Part shown: piece by piece, positions 47,102-60,279 of the stretch | How positions within the stretch are numbered: the stretch's first letter is position 1 | How the letters are laid out: every line of letters begins with the position of its first letter | Assembly: GCF_003255815.1 (NCBI RefSeq) | Contig: NC_037681.1 | Coordinates: 74,150,386 to 74,214,385, forward strand | Length of the DNA stretch: 64,000 nucleotides | Direction of reading: 5' to 3' | Source of the DNA: Theropithecus gelada | Taxonomy: Eukaryota; Chordata; Mammalia; Primates; Cercopithecidae | Notes under the pieces: generated by a model | Databases searched by the model: none | What the model was told of the DNA's origin: nothing | Seen by the model: only the letters and a program-made list of their open reading frames with translations | Position numbers and translations under genes: made by a program

Positions 47102-50100
47102 CAGAAATCATCATTACTTCTGACTACCCAATTTCTTGTGGCAAAAGAAAGAAACTCTTCCAAACTGGTTAATTATAAACCAAGGAACAGAAATGATTGA
47201 TTAGCTAGAATTTTACTTTTTAAGCAATAGCAGTAATAGCATCTTATCTTTCCATACTTAAACATTTTGTTTCTCCTGAGAGCCTTCTCTGATCATCCTT
47301 GTAAGATAAAATTTATTCATATCTGTCTTTAGGTGATGGAATTTACACATATGAAGAAAGGCTAGGGTATCCAGACATGGGCAATGCTGCTCTTATTTGA
47401 CTAATTAGAAAGACCCATTCTAACCACCATGTCATTTAGTTGCAGATAAGTGGTTTTCCTTGGATTAATACAAATTAGTTTGTCTCTTTATTTCTTAACT
47501 AGCTGGATATACATTTTTCCCTCTAACAGAAACACTCTATTCCATACAATTTAATAAGCACTAAAAGATTCGATGACATCTCACTCATCAGTGTTTTCAA
47601 AGAGTCTGCATATGGATGTGGATGTTTTGTCTTCTGTCATGTCATCATTAATGGAATTCAAAGACAGGCCTTTGGATGATGCTTTTTTATTTCTTTAGGT
47701 CTGCTTTACAGCATACCTAGACTGATGGGGAAAAGATTCATCAAAGACATCATGATTTCACATTTCTTTGCCCTGACTGTGTCCTTTCTTGTCAGTTATC
47801 CTCCCAGACATCTGAGGCCCTGCGTGTCTAGTTGTACTCCTCTCCTCATTATCTGCTATTCCACTCTTGTCCATTGCCAGCTCAGGCTGCCCTTTGTTCT
47901 TTGGTTCTTTGCCTTTCATTCTCAGAGCCAAATATCAATACTGCTCACACTGATCCAAATGTTCAGAATCAAAAGTCACATTACCAATTCTTTCTGAATA
48001 TGCTGTCCATTTTTAAAGTTTCTTTATTTACACTGACTCTTTTCACATGTAAGAAATATACACACATTTGCTTTCAGAGGCAGGTACACTTTGATCCTCC
48101 AAGAGATTGAAAAAAATGCCTATGGGTGCTGTAGGTTCATATTTAATGGCACATACAGACTTGACTTTCACTTCATTCCATCCTCATTTTAATCATTCAT
48201 ATTTAATGTTACATATACTTGACTCTTTGACTTTTTTAATCTCATATGCTGAGTGGTGCACAAATTAGTCCCATATTCCACTATCCAGCAACTTTTTATT
48301 ATTTATCGGCATTGACTGAGCTATCATTGTCATCTATTCATTAGTTTTTGAAAGATTTAAGCCCCTTCTCATGTATAATCTAGCTGTGTTATTTATCATA
48401 TTCTGTCAGTAACTCCTCTTTCTCGTGGTATCTACTTGCAGCAATAGATCATCTTCTGGTCTGAACTTCTCATGAATATAAGAACTGCTACTCTTTATCT
48501 ACTAAGGTTAACCTCAATGGGACTCACTGCTTGGCTAGCTCAAACTCTGTCATCCTACTGGCTAAGCAATGGCATCTCATCACTAAACAGTCTTGTGATA
48601 ACTGTCTATTTCTGTAATTTCCACTGAAGAGAGCTACCAGGTGCCTCTCCAGAAACATTCTAGGAGAGCAGAACCGACCCTTTAAAGAAATGAGATTTTA
48701 TCTCATTTGGAAAAATCCTCAGCCCATTAGTTTTTGGCAGGACAGGTGCTACCTAGCAACACAACCCCATTTCATGTGTTTCGAGGTTTCAGATAGAGAA
48801 GACCTGAAGTAGTGGTTACATTGTGTGCCTTTCAGTGCTTCATTTTAAATCTCCTGGAAAGTCTGTCCTCTGGACTGAGAACTTACACACAGCAATAAGC
48901 ATCATTCACCCTGACTTCTTAATAGCATCAGATGCAAAACAAATCTGGCTTGTCAATGGCAGGCTCAGCCCAGGACTGAACAGGAGCTACATAAAATCAG
49001 AGTATGTTCCATGGATACCAGCAATCAGTATGATGTTCTTGGACGAAGAACGTAATACATTTCCAACAAGTGGCTTATTCCTATGCCATTTTATTATCTC
49101 CTGGCATATTTCCGTATGAGTACCCAATTAGGCCTGGAGGAAGGAGATAAAGCAAAGCCAATGGATACAGTAACCTCAGATTTAAAATGTCCACATATTC
49201 TTTAGTTTGAATCATGGCACACACAAAGAAGTTCCTATATTCGGCAAAGAAGAAAATGTGAAAATAAGTAGAGGTGGAGGAGCAAATATTCATTTAAAGA
49301 AACAGCTAAGGCTCCGACTAGAACATAGATAGAATCCAGTCTAATTCTTTCCATATAGCCTGCCAGTGTTCAACAAACATTTGTTGCAATGGAGCCTTTT
49401 TTGAAAGCTGTATTGTTGTAGCCAGAGTTCACTTCAATGATAAGGAAAATAAGGCTCACAAGTGGATCCACAGGGCAAGCTCATTGAGGAAGGAAACAAG
49501 CTTTGTATCCCCTCAGTGCTATGTAAAAGTCAGATGATCAACAAATAGGTATTGAACAAATGGACAAGTGAACCAATGAATACCCGAATCCTTCAGTGAC
49601 CTCAGCCTTCCAGCATTGCATGCACCAGGCAATCATGCTTAAAATGAAATGCTCCATTCCGATACTATTAAAAAGTTTGAAATTTTCTATCATAAACTTA
49701 GATTTTATGCTTCAAGCTGAGAGTGCTTTTTACTTGGATAACAGCACCTCCTCTGGCTTTTTCCTCCCTTACATAGACATTTTGGCCCGTATTTACCCTC
49801 TATGATATAGCAGACACAGGTGTTGCTACAAATTTCGTGTTGCACTGCACTGCAGGACTTACAGCATGTTCTATCATGGAACCACGTTTTGGCCTTAATA
49901 AAACACAGCACCACACAGCATGGCATTCACTATAATCTAATTAAATACAATGCCAAGGGAAATATGTCACTGTGATGGTGAAACACACACGCTATTTCCT
50001 TCTCTTCTCCATGAAAGGGGCAGCTAAGGCATAATTTAGGAAGAAGGTATTTAACACAGTGAGGTTCTGCAGCTTGCCAGCAAAACAAAAGGAAAAAAAA

Positions 50101-50424
50101 AATGAGGATGTAGGGGAGAGGACACAGAGAAATATGAGGAGGAAGGGGAAGACACAATACGGAATCAGTAGTATTTCTACTATTTTTTCCTACTTAAACC
50201 AAAATCTCAGAGAATTTCTGAACTTAAAGATTTGAGAGAAGCAGAAGTGTCTCTCAGCAATGAGTAAAAGCCAAAAGACCAAAAAAAAAAAAAAAAAGAC
50301 TTGTTCTTACCCACATTATTGGCCTACTTCTAAAAGAAATGGTTTAAATAGTCCCCCCCAAAAGAGTGAAAATTTGTTTTGCTTCCATCTTAACAAAGAG
50401 TTAATGCAAGAACCATCACCAAGA
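47102..50424. other. 3.3-kb unique stretch, no gene seen
   Basis: No exon or RNA gene. 49360-49580 has L2-like words ('tcaacaaacatttgttgcaa', 'caaataggtattgaacaaat'). A-tract at 50280-50297. A phrase of the form 'ttcatatttaatg..acata' is repeated at 48137 and 48198. Confidence 0.45.
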
Positions 50425-50560
50425 GTCAGGATATCTGGGTTCTTGTCCTGGCTGCATTTTTAACAGATTGAAACCTAGGACATGTCAATTCGCATTTGAG
50501 GCCCTCAGTTATCTTATTTAAAAGACGATAATTAATTGGTTTAATTATCAATGCTAAGAT
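50425..50560 (-). repeat. MIR fragment
   Basis: 'atctgggttcttgtcctggc' and 'aggccctcagttatcttatt' match reverse MIR. Confidence 0.55.
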
Positions 50561-51070
50561 TCCACCATTGATTTTACATAAGAATACCTACCTGTTTGCA
50601 TTTCTGTCTTACCTAGTCAATCTGAAATTTCTGTTAGGGTCAGTAAAAGCTGTATCTTACAATACAGGTATACGTAAGCATAGGATAATAAACATAACAC
50701 ACAACAAGCACGAGTCCCCAATTTCCTCACACGCTGCAGCCTAGAATACTTGGACGAATGAAGGAATACAGTACTTGCAAAGTTGATTTATTGATGGTCA
50801 AAGAGCAAGCTAGTGCCCTCCTTCTGGCAAGCATCTCCAATCTCTCTGAGGGGGTCTTGAAGTCCCTTTCTCAGCTTACGGGGTAAAAAAAAAAAAACAA
50901 AAAACACATGCCTTGCTCCTCATAAAAAGAGAATAGCATCTTACTTCCATGAACTACCTTTAAAGAATCTTCTCTGTCAGATCTTAGAGGCAAGCTCAGG
51001 CCTGGTTTCAGCCACCTTTTAACATGCCATGTGAGGGTGAGTATAACACCTCTTTTAAAAATGGGGGGCA

Positions 51071-51857
51071 CAAGGCCCCCGCTGCCGCTCCAGCGCTGCG
51101 CAGCCACCACCGCCGCCGCCTGTCCTTAGCCACCGCCATGACGACCGCGTCCACCTGGCAGGTGCGCCACAACTACCACCAGGACTCAGAGGCCACCATC
51201 AACCGCCAGATCAGCCTGGAGCTCTGCGCCTCCTACATTTACCTGTCCGTGTTTTACTGCTTTGACCGCCATGATGTGGCTTTGAAGAACTTTGCCAAAT
51301 ACTTTCTTCACCAATCTCATGAGGAGAGGGAACATGCCGAGAAACTGATGAAGCTGCAGAACCAACAAGGTGGCCGAATCTTCCTTCAGGATATCAAGAA
51401 ACCAGACTATGACAACTGAGAGAGCGGGCTGAATGCGACGGACTGTGCATTACATTTGGAAAAAAATGTGAATCAGTCACTACTGGAACTGCACAAACTG
51501 GCTACTGACAAAAGTGACCCCCATTTGTATGACTTCATTGAGACACATTACCAGAATGAGCAGGTGAAAGCCATCAGAGAATTGGGTGACCACGTGACCA
51601 ACTTGCACAAAATGGGAGCACCCGAATCTGGCTTGGCAGAATATCTCTTTGACAAGCACACCCTGGGAGACAGTGATAATGAAAGCTAAGCCTCAGGCTA
51701 ATTTCCCCATAGCCATGGGGTGACTTCCCTGGTCACCAAGGCAGTGCATGCATGTTGGGGTTTCCTTTACCTTTTCTATAAGTTGTACCAAAACATCCAC
51801 TTAAGTTCTTTGATTTGTACCATTCCTTCAAATAAAGAAATTTGGTACCCCCCCCAA
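51071..51857 (+). pseudogene. FTH1P: Processed pseudogene of ferritin heavy chain (FTH1)
   Basis: An intronless copy of FTH1 mRNA: partial GC-rich 5'UTR, full 183-codon reading frame (51138-51689), 3'UTR, AATAAA at about 51831, and a short A tail. The parent forms the 24-subunit cytosolic iron-storage shell and supplies its ferroxidase. Visible landmarks are the N-terminus 'MTTASTWQVRHNYHQDSEA', the helix-B ferroxidase motif 'HEEREHAEKL' with its glutamates and histidine kept, and the C-terminus 'FDKHTLGDSDNES'. Codon 94 (Trp in the parent) is TGA at 51417-51419. There is no frameshift. Tyr29 in parent numbering has become Cys, while Glu27 and Tyr34 remain. The 5'UTR is too short to include the iron-responsive element. 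A 14-bp target duplication 'aaaaatggggggca' (51057-51070 and 51858-51871) at a TTTT/AAAA site proves L1-mediated insertion. Which numbered FTH1P locus this is cannot be told from sequence alone. Confidence 0.97.
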
Positions 51858-51871
51858 AAAAATGGGGGGCA

Positions 51872-52070
51872 ATGGTCATCTACTGTCCTTAGCTTTGGGC
51901 TTCAGTTAAAATCCTAAAACAACAAGAAAAATCTCATTTAAAATCTGGTCAGAAACATCTTACATTTTAAACAGCCCAAAGATAGTTTGTTTTTTGTTTG
52001 TTTGTTTTTTACCTGATCCCCTCTTGTAAAAAAAAAACAAAAAAAAAAAAAGAAAAGAAAAGAAAACCTA
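51872..52070. other. Short unique stretch with A-rich and T-rich tracts
   Basis: A (GTTT)-type patch at 51986-52007 and an A-rich tract at 52028-52066. No gene. Confidence 0.6.
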
Positions 52071-52775
52071 GTCTTTCTTCCAGTCTTTCTCAACTCATTA
52101 TGATGACACTATCCAACCTACCAGCTGCTCAAACCAGAGGTCTAGAACACAGCCTCCATTTTTCTTCTTCCCTACTTCCAACCCAGCAGCAAGTCATGTT
52201 GGCTCCATGTCCTCCATTGCCAACCTAGATCCAAGCCACCGTCATCACTGAGATTCTTACAAGAGCCCAACTGGTCCCTCAGCTTTCACTCTTGCCCCAC
52301 TACAGTCCATCCATCACCCAGTGGCCAGAGTGATCTTCTAAACATGTAAAGTACATTATGTTGCACTCTGGTTAAAGCATCCCAATGGCTTTCTAAACTA
52401 CCCAAAATAAAATCCAAGAAGGGCTCCACATTACCAGGCCCACTATCCCAACTATTCACTGCCTTCCAATCAAACATTCATTTCCAACTCTGGGTCTTGT
52501 ATGCACTCTTCCCTCTCCTGGGAACACTCTACATTTAGATCTTTGACATTTAGGTCACAATTGAAATGCCCCCTTCTCCATGAGGCCCTCCCTCATCATC
52601 CATCCCACCCATGGAATCCCAACTATTCACTATCCCGTGAATAGTTCTATTCATAATCTGAAATGCTCTCATGCATTTATTTGTTTGAACAAGGGCACCA
52701 CTATATGCCTAAAGAGCAGGACCCAGCCATCGTTCTCACTCAATGGATTTTTTCTGAATGAATGAATTTTGTCCT
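52071..52775 (+). mobile_element. L2 LINE 3' region
   Basis: 'agtcatgttggctccatgtc', 'gccagagtgatcttctaaac', 'cccaatggctttctaaacta', 'aggccctccctcatcatcc' and 'gattttttctgaatgaatga' keep the L2 order. 'cccaactattcact' appears twice (~52446 and ~52618), the second copy next to a small palindrome ('aactattcac...gtgaatagtt'). Confidence 0.8.
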
Positions 52776-54987
52776 TGGACTTAATGTGTGAAGCAGTTCT
52801 TCAGTGAGCCCATCTGTGGGTATGATTAACAGGAATGAATCTTCAGAGAAAGTATCAAACTAATAAAAAGACTGTTGACATCCTTTCTTGAGTTACAGTT
52901 TTAAATCAAAATTTTTATACAACATTTAAAGTGTTTAATTCCAAAAGGGCTAATTTCTGAATCAGTTCAAAGGTACTGGGGTGGAGAGGGAGGGGGTTGA
53001 GATAATGACACATAAACCTTGACTTCATTCTTAAGATTTTATTAAACAAATTCGCCACCTAAACTAGAAGAGGGGAGCATTTTTCCAATTGCAAGTCAGC
53101 CGAAACCTACAAAACTCCATTAAAAGTAAAGAAAATATCTCAGCAGTTTTTTATTTAAAACGGACACTTTTGAGGGTGGAGTGCTATTAATAAATATACA
53201 GTACTGAGACAACAGCATATACTCATATTGTCACCCTAGTTAAGGGTCAGATAGGTAAATTCAAAAATGAGAGTCAGTAGTTTATTTAGGCTAATTTTTG
53301 GGTTTTTTTTTTTTTATGAAGAGTGTGTTGGATTGTAGATTGTTTTGAAGAGAAACTAGAAGGAATGAAAGGAGAGTGTACTATGAAAGAAATAAATAGA
53401 AAACGATTATTTTTAAAAATAGAGTGAAATAAACACTACTAAATAATTAAAACAAACATTTTAGGCGTACATTTTGGTGAAAGACAGGAGCATGAGAAAA
53501 AAAGAAGAGTGACTAGACAACAGAAAGACAAATAAACAAAGAGAATGGCAGATGAAAGAAAGTCACAGAGAAGCAGAGGAGCTGAAAAGAAGGGCAGTGT
53601 CATTAACAGACCCAAGAACTTATCACAGGTTGGGTTTTCCAGAAAGAAGATGGTGAGATGGAGACTGGCAACCTGTATGTTTACTAAAAAGAGCTCTTGG
53701 GATTAACACTTGTAGAAACATAGGAAAGGAGGCGGATTTGGGCAGAGGGAGAAGTTAACCTTCAATGCAGGACCAACAGAGGCTTCTACCTACCCCTCAA
53801 GAAGTTCTGGAGCTGGGATGGCTTTTCTAAGTTGTCCTACGTTGGAGCAAGGGAGCCAGGTCTTTATACTCAAGTGTTACTCAGCTACTGGACAGAGGCC
53901 AGTAACTGAGTGAACATGATTTTGAGGGAGGTAGTTTTCTTCAGCTGAGCTCATCTCCAGATAGAGCTAAAAGCTCCATACAGAGCTTCTGTCTGCACAG
54001 AAGCCTAGTGTCTAGATAGGTCATTTTGGTTCTTCCTCTTTCTTTTTGTCTATACATGTGACCTTCCACATATTTCTGTTCTTCCTTTCCATGCATATGA
54101 AGGAAGTATGTGTATACACCAGTTTCTCAACATTTATCCTGACATATGCTTTTGGGTTAAAATATCCTTAAGGGCATAACGTCCACATTTTCCTTATTGT
54201 TTTATCTCAGTATCTGCTAAAATAAAACAGACTCACATGGTAGATGTTCAATAAATCACTTTCCAGAGTCAAAATGGGATTCAATCTGACCTCCAGGGCC
54301 TCCCGCAATCTGGAGCCAATTGTACATGACCACGTCCTTCCTTGTGTTAATCTTTGGTGAAAAAGCTGCCCAATTTTTTTCTTAAATTTGTTGATATATT
54401 TTTATTTTGTCTAAATCATCATTCCTTTCCTCATGGCTACCTCTACAATGCCAAGAGCAATCTTCTCTCCATCTTGAATCTTATCAATGAGAACATACAT
54501 AATTTTAACACTGTCATCATCATGAATGACTACTTTTAGTAAAAGTAAACTTCCTCCAAAAGTTCTGAATATCCATGCTTAATTTGTCTACTTATCTTTC
54601 ACATTTCCAAAACATCAAATAAGTTTCGTTTTAAAAAATGATGGCTACATGAGAATAATGTGAAAAGTTATTTGCCTATATAATATTCTATCCTGTTCTT
54701 TCCCTAACAAACTTGCTACAAACATATAGCAAGATCCATAGGGAAAAATCTGAGCCCATTTGCAAATTGTCATATGAGGACTGCTCAACTGCAGAAGGAA
54801 ACTGAGATTTTTAAGTATGTGGAGTAATTTTTATAAGTCACCATTTTAAAACCCCTTTAAAATGCTTGAGATTTCATTTGCTAGGAGAAATCATCTTTAA
54901 ACTGACAATTGTCTAAAAAGAGTTCTGTTTTAATTAAATATTATTTGATTCCCTTTATTTCACTTAAATTTACTGGATTTTTTTAAA
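52776..54987. other. 2.2-kb unique A+T-rich stretch
   Basis: No exon or RNA gene. 54200-54260 ('atggtagatgttcaataaat') is an L2-like terminus. T-tract at 53303-53315. Confidence 0.5.
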
Positions 54988-55002
54988 TGTATAACTCAGT
55001 TT

Positions 55003-55584
55003 GCCAATTTTTTAAAAAATTTCAATAGCTTTTGGGGTACATGTAGTTTGTGGTTACATAGATGAATTCTATAAGTGGCGAATTCTGAACTTCTAGTGCA
55101 CCCATCACCTGAGCAGTGTACACTGTACCCAATACGCAGTCTTTTGTCACCCACCCCCTCCCAACCTCCCCAACCCTGAGTTCCCAAAGTCCATTATATC
55201 ACTCTGTATGTCTAAGACATTATTTCATTCTTTTTTATGGCTGAGTAGTATTCCATGGTCTATATATATCACATTTTCTTTATCCACTCGATGGTCACTG
55301 GGCACTTAGGTTGGTTCCATATATTTGCAAATGTGAATTATGCTGCTATAGACATACATGTGCATGTATCTGTGTCTTTTTCATATGCTGACTTATTTTC
55401 ATTTGGATAGATACCCAGTAGTGAGATTGCTGGATCAAATGGTAGATCTACTTTTAGTTCTTTAAGGAATCTACATACTGTTCTCCATAGAGGCTGTACT
55501 AATTTATATTCCCACCAGCAATGTAAGTGTTCCCTTCTGCCACATCCACACCAACATCTATTGTTTTTCTACTTTTTAATACTA
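55003..55584 (-). mobile_element. 5'-truncated L1 3' end (L1MA/PB-like), minus strand
   Basis: 'gcttttggggtacatgtagt', 'ggctgagtagtattccatgg', 'agatacccagtagtgagatt' and 'ctgttctccatagaggctgt' are reverse L1 3'UTR/ORF2 landmarks. The ends carry 'agtttgccaattttt' and 'agtttaccatttttt', a plausible 15-bp target duplication. Confidence 0.88.
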
Positions 55585-55874
55585 GTTTACCATTTTTTTC
55601 TAAGGATTCTTAGATATTTGTGGTAATTAGACTTTTCAGTATCCTGTTAGAAATTTTAGCTTCTCCCTTGACTCTTCTCCACCAGCTGAGAAAAGTTACT
55701 GGATGCCTTAGTAGCTTTGACAAAATAGGCTGACACCTTCAGAAAAACTTAAATGGGGACAAGCAGAACTCAATAATAATATCCTATCTATTTCTAACTA
55801 CAAGAAAAGTAAAACTCTATATTACTATGTAAATGAATTTAAAGTAAATTTTCTATCATGGATTATATTCCCAA

Positions 55875-56095
55875 TGAGGCAGCATAATACAACCAGACAG
55901 ACTGAGTTCAATGTGCTGATCAGCAGTGTGACTTGGGACAAGTGTCTTTTCTGCCCTGAGCCTTGATTTCCTCACCTATAAAATGACAGTCTTTACAGCC
56001 ACCATGAGGATTCAATAGACACTTATGACAGTATCTTGTACACAGTAAGTAACTCATAAAATAGCAGTTATTATTAACTTTTGTTTAGGGTAAGT
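55875..56095 (-). repeat. MIR SINE
   Basis: 'cagcagtgtgacttgggaca', 'agccttgatttcctcaccta', 'taaaatgacagtctttacag' and 'tgtacacagtaagtaactca' in reverse-MIR order. Confidence 0.75.
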
Positions 56096-56218
56096 GCTTA
56101 AGATATATGAAATGTCAATCATGAACACACACAATGTAGTATATGTACATCCATGAATTGAACACCAAGTTTTGTTTAATGATGATGGACTTCAGATTCA
56201 TAATTAGGCAAACAAATG

Positions 56219-56601
56219 CAGTAATCCCCCTTTATCCAGCGTTTCACTTTCTAAGGTTTCAGTTACCCATGTTCAACAGTAGTCCTAAAATAATAAATGG
56301 AAAATTCCAGACGTAAAAAATGTGCATGCTTAAAATTGTGCTGTTCTGAGTAGCACAATAAAATCTCTCACCATCCTCTTCTGTCTTCCACCCCACCCTC
56401 CACCAGACATGAATTATCCTTTGTCCAACCTATCCACACTGTATATGCTACCTGCCCATTGGCCACTTAGTAGCCATCCCAGTTATCAGATTGAAAATAC
56501 ATAGTCTATACTATATATACAGGATTTAGTACTCTACACAGTTTCAGGCATCCACTGGAGGTCTTGGACCATATTTCCTTCAAATAAGGGGGACCACTGT
56601 A
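56219..56601 (+). mobile_element. MER2/Tigger-type MITE
   Basis: Left 'cagtaatccccctttatcca' and right 'aaataagggggaccactgta' form terminal inverted repeats. The interior 'tggaaaattccagacgtaaa' and 'tcaggcatccactggaggtc' match the MER2 (pogo-derived) consensus. Non-coding. Confidence 0.85.
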
Positions 56602-57048
56602 ATTAGGAAACACCTACTTCTTTTGTATATCATGACTTGGGCTCCCCTCAAAGTTAAGTACAAGCCAGCTAATTATTTCTGATGGTCTTTATTTTTTCCT
56701 TCTTAAAAGAATTAAGAACGTCATTTTGTTTTACTCTTAATAAATATCAAACCGAGGACAGGCCACACACAACTGGTTGTAATTAGAAATACACATAATC
56801 ATTCCGTGATAAATTACTTTATTAATATGTTCAGGCGAGTCTTTACATAGAGGAATATCCTCCACTAGCCATTTATCTTACATCTTTTTACTTTAGCATG
56901 CTACAAAGTACTAAAAATGCATACATTGCCCAACAAATCCATGATGATGACCAATGAGAATATTTCCCTGGATACATGCTTTAAAACATCAGGAAATATT
57001 TTCTTTCTATTATTATTAATGAAGATATTTCTTTAACATTGACTTTCC
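56602..57048. other. Unique sequence, no gene seen
   Basis: No recognised feature. Confidence 0.45.
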
Positions 57049-57345
57049 TTTTTTTTTTTTTTTTTAAGACAGAGTATCACTCTGTTTCCCAGGCTGGAGT
57101 GCAGTGCAACGATCCTGGCTCACTGCAACCTCCACCTCCCAGGTTCAAGCAATTCTTCTGCCTCAGCCTCCCGAGTTGCTGGTATTACAGGCACATGCCA
57201 CCACACCCACCAAATTTTTGTATTTTTAGTAAAGACAGGGTTTCACCATGTTGGCCAGGATGGTCTCAAGCTCCTGAGCTCAGGTGATCCACCTGCTTTG
57301 GCCTCCCAAAGTGCTGGGATTACAGGCAGGAGCCACTGTGCCTGG
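57049..57345 (-). mobile_element. AluS, minus strand
   Basis: T-rich head, full reverse Alu to 'ccactgtgcctggccc'. Imperfect target repeats around 'gactttcc' and 'aactttac'. Confidence 0.88.
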
Positions 57346-60279
57346 CCCAACTTTACATTTTTGATGCTTGTCGACACTAACAACAAGATTAAGAAAAGCT
57401 TTGAACACCTGACCAATCACTCACCTCACATAAGAATTATCTGGCAACTTATTAAGTTAAATTATTACTGAAGGCTTGCTGTGTAGCTAAAGAACATCAG
57501 CTAATTAGGTTCCATGAGAAATGGGAAAGTTTGGGAAAAGTGTGAACTAAACACCAAGCAACTGGGCATCTATTGATCTGGCTGTTTTTCTATTTTTAAT
57601 TAGAAATTGACTTCCACAGTCATTTTACATTAGTAACAGAGTAAAACAAGCAGGAGAGATTTGGAGTATTCAGACATTTACCTAAAAACCTGATGTAATA
57701 TCCTGTTTCTGCAAATGCAGTATTAAGTGGAGCATTGAAGTAATTATCTGGATAATTAAAAATCTCATGATATGCTATCAAGGGGAAAGGGTGGGAAGTA
57801 GAGAATGGAGACTCAAATTACCCATTAAAAAATCATTACTTCTATTTTAACCACTATTAGTTTCCAAATGGAATGCCTCATTTAGATGACAAGAATCTCC
57901 AAAACAAAGAAAATATTCCAGTGTGATTATGTGATCATGTAATTGAAAAACAATTATTCATATCTATAAAAAGAGAGGAACTATGTCTACAGAATCACAA
58001 GTCAAACTTTGTCCAAATTATTTATGTTTTCCCACAGTGTCAGCCTTGCCCAAATTCAAAGGCAAGCTCAAATGAGAAGCAATAAAACAAGATTTTCAAC
58101 GTGTTTGAAATTCTAGTAGACTAGCTTTCCCTCCCTTGCTCCCACCAATGAGATCATAGCAGTTGTAAAATATACACAAAAGTTAACCCCAAAAGACGAC
58201 AGGAAATTGGCTTGAAAGCGGAAGTAAACTTGGAATCATTAATTCGGAGATCATTGACATCATCAAAGCATTTCATTTTAGTCGTAATATTGAGATTTAC
58301 TAAGTCTTTTCCCCAACGTGAAAGCTGATAGAATATAAGCCAGAACTATTAATACGAGCCCAGATCTGACTTTCTACCTTCCTATTTAGTAGGCTTTGGC
58401 ATCAGCCTGTCTTCTCAGGACAAGAGGATAATGCCAGGTCTGGTCAGGACCAATTCAACCCGTAGGCTATCACCTCACATGCATATAAATTATTCTTTTT
58501 GAGGGACTCATACATCAAGCTTTCTTTTGACAATTTAACATGAAAAGTTGTGTCACAGTGATCTGTCCCTGAGTTCACACTCTTTGAGCAGGTTGAATGA
58601 AGTAAAATAAACCCACCATCTGTTCCTGACACTTGTTTAATTTTGGAGGGAATCTAAAATTTGACTAACTCTGTAAAAGGAGCTGAGAAAACGTAAACAA
58701 AGCCTCTTAATTTAAAATTGACTAAACGCATGTTTTTCCTACTTTCAGACAATCTGCTGTCTTCCAGCTGTGCTTGCTCAATTCTGCATCATTCTGGGAG
58801 CCCTGGTGTCACAGCAGTGAATAGGCAGGGTTCAGTGCAGATGAGACTGTGCCAACCTGGCCTCCTCTGCAGCATACAAATAAGTGCCCTGATGAAAGAT
58901 TAATAATGCAGAGCACACCAAGGTAGACGGCTTGGCACAGCCCTGAATGCACATGAACAGAAGCAGCCAAGACTCGCCAACCCAAATGTGTCTGCACAGT
59001 CTCACTGTCTACAAGTGTGCTTGGCCTCCTAATCGCCAGTCTCCTTTCCCGTCACCCTCAAGGGCTTCATGAATAAAGATGAAGGACAAGCACTTTCTGC
59101 TTCCCTTTAGTACCTCAGCAGGTGCACACTTAATACACTTTTTTATCTCTTTAGGTACAAATGACCTCAGAGATTCTACAAACCCAAAACTGTCATCATT
59201 TTTTCTCTTTTCATCTACAAAAATATGCCCCGGTTACTGAGGAAGAGGAGAAGGGAATGCATGGATGACAACAGTAAAAGAAACAAACTAATCTCAAATG
59301 CAGAATGTCCATGCAGAAAATATCCACCCACTGTGACAAATATACCTCACTCCTTCGCAATCCATCTGCTACACTTACCAAAGAAAAACCACCAAATTCA
59401 AAAACGCTAAACAGTGTTAGCATGTGATAAGGAGTCCCTAGTGTCTCCATGAAAGATATACAAACATCTTTGGAATGAGAAACATGGATTGTATTAATTT
59501 GATGGTCATTTGAAAGGATGGCTGGCCCCAACCCCTGTGGCTGAATGCAACCTATGGAAGCTCTACGGGCAGCCATCAGAGAACACATCAAGAGGAAAAA
59601 CTGACTTTACAGAGCTTTTTCACATAGGGATTTACAATCAGATTTCAACCTTCAACAGACCCACAATAATATTACAATATAAAGCCACAAATGTGTGAGT
59701 GAGCTAGCCAACAACTGAACACATTTTAAAGTCACAATGATCTAAAAGTGGATTTGTTTTTACATGTGGCAGCTTCTTTCACTCCACAGTCAGTAGCACC
59801 TAACTGGCATTTGCTAAATTTATGGAATGAATCGGTGAATTAACAGTGATAAATTATGGATCCTGCCACTGACAGGGTTTTGCTTCCCAAAATGTTCACT
59901 GCCTCTTTCTCTCAAGCAGTTGGTATGGCTTCCTACGATGTATACACCAAAATTCATGGTCAACTATAAATAAGAGGGCAAAGCATGAAACTCAAGGGAA
60001 ATACAAACTCAAGCAGAAAGACAAAGCAAGGCGAAGACAAAAATACAAATACATTGGATTCAGTTCATAAGGACCCATCGAGTTTCTTCCAAGCTTCCTG
60101 AGAGTCAAAAGAAAGAGAAAACTTTATTCAGCAACACATACATGTGTGTTACCAGAGAGGATACAACATCCCAGTTCTGCAGAAAAACCAAGTTCTAAAT
60201 TAGCACTGGTATTACAACAAAGTTTATGTGTGGTTTTACAAAGGGGATGTCTTGTCCTGCTGTTACACGAATATGTCAG
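57346..60279. other. 2.9-kb repeat-free stretch, candidate conserved non-coding DNA
   Basis: No recognised repeat, exon or RNA gene. 57400-58330 is A+T-rich with several homeodomain-type words ('agctaattaggtt', 'tttttaattagaaattg', 'tctggataattaaaaatc', 'ggaatcattaattcgg'). 58700-59020 is a second repeat-free block. The 126-codon minus frame at 59211-59591 has no recognisable domain. Regulatory function is inference only. Confidence 0.4.

Noticed and set aside
51024..51419. A longer start for the ferritin copy at 51024
   Set aside because: The bases before 51071 are target-site and host DNA. The FTH1 start codon is at 51138, preceded by the parental Kozak context.
59211..59591. 126-codon open frame on the minus strand
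   Set aside because: Unique sequence but with no recognised domain, no promoter or splice context. Such length is expected by chance across 64 kb.
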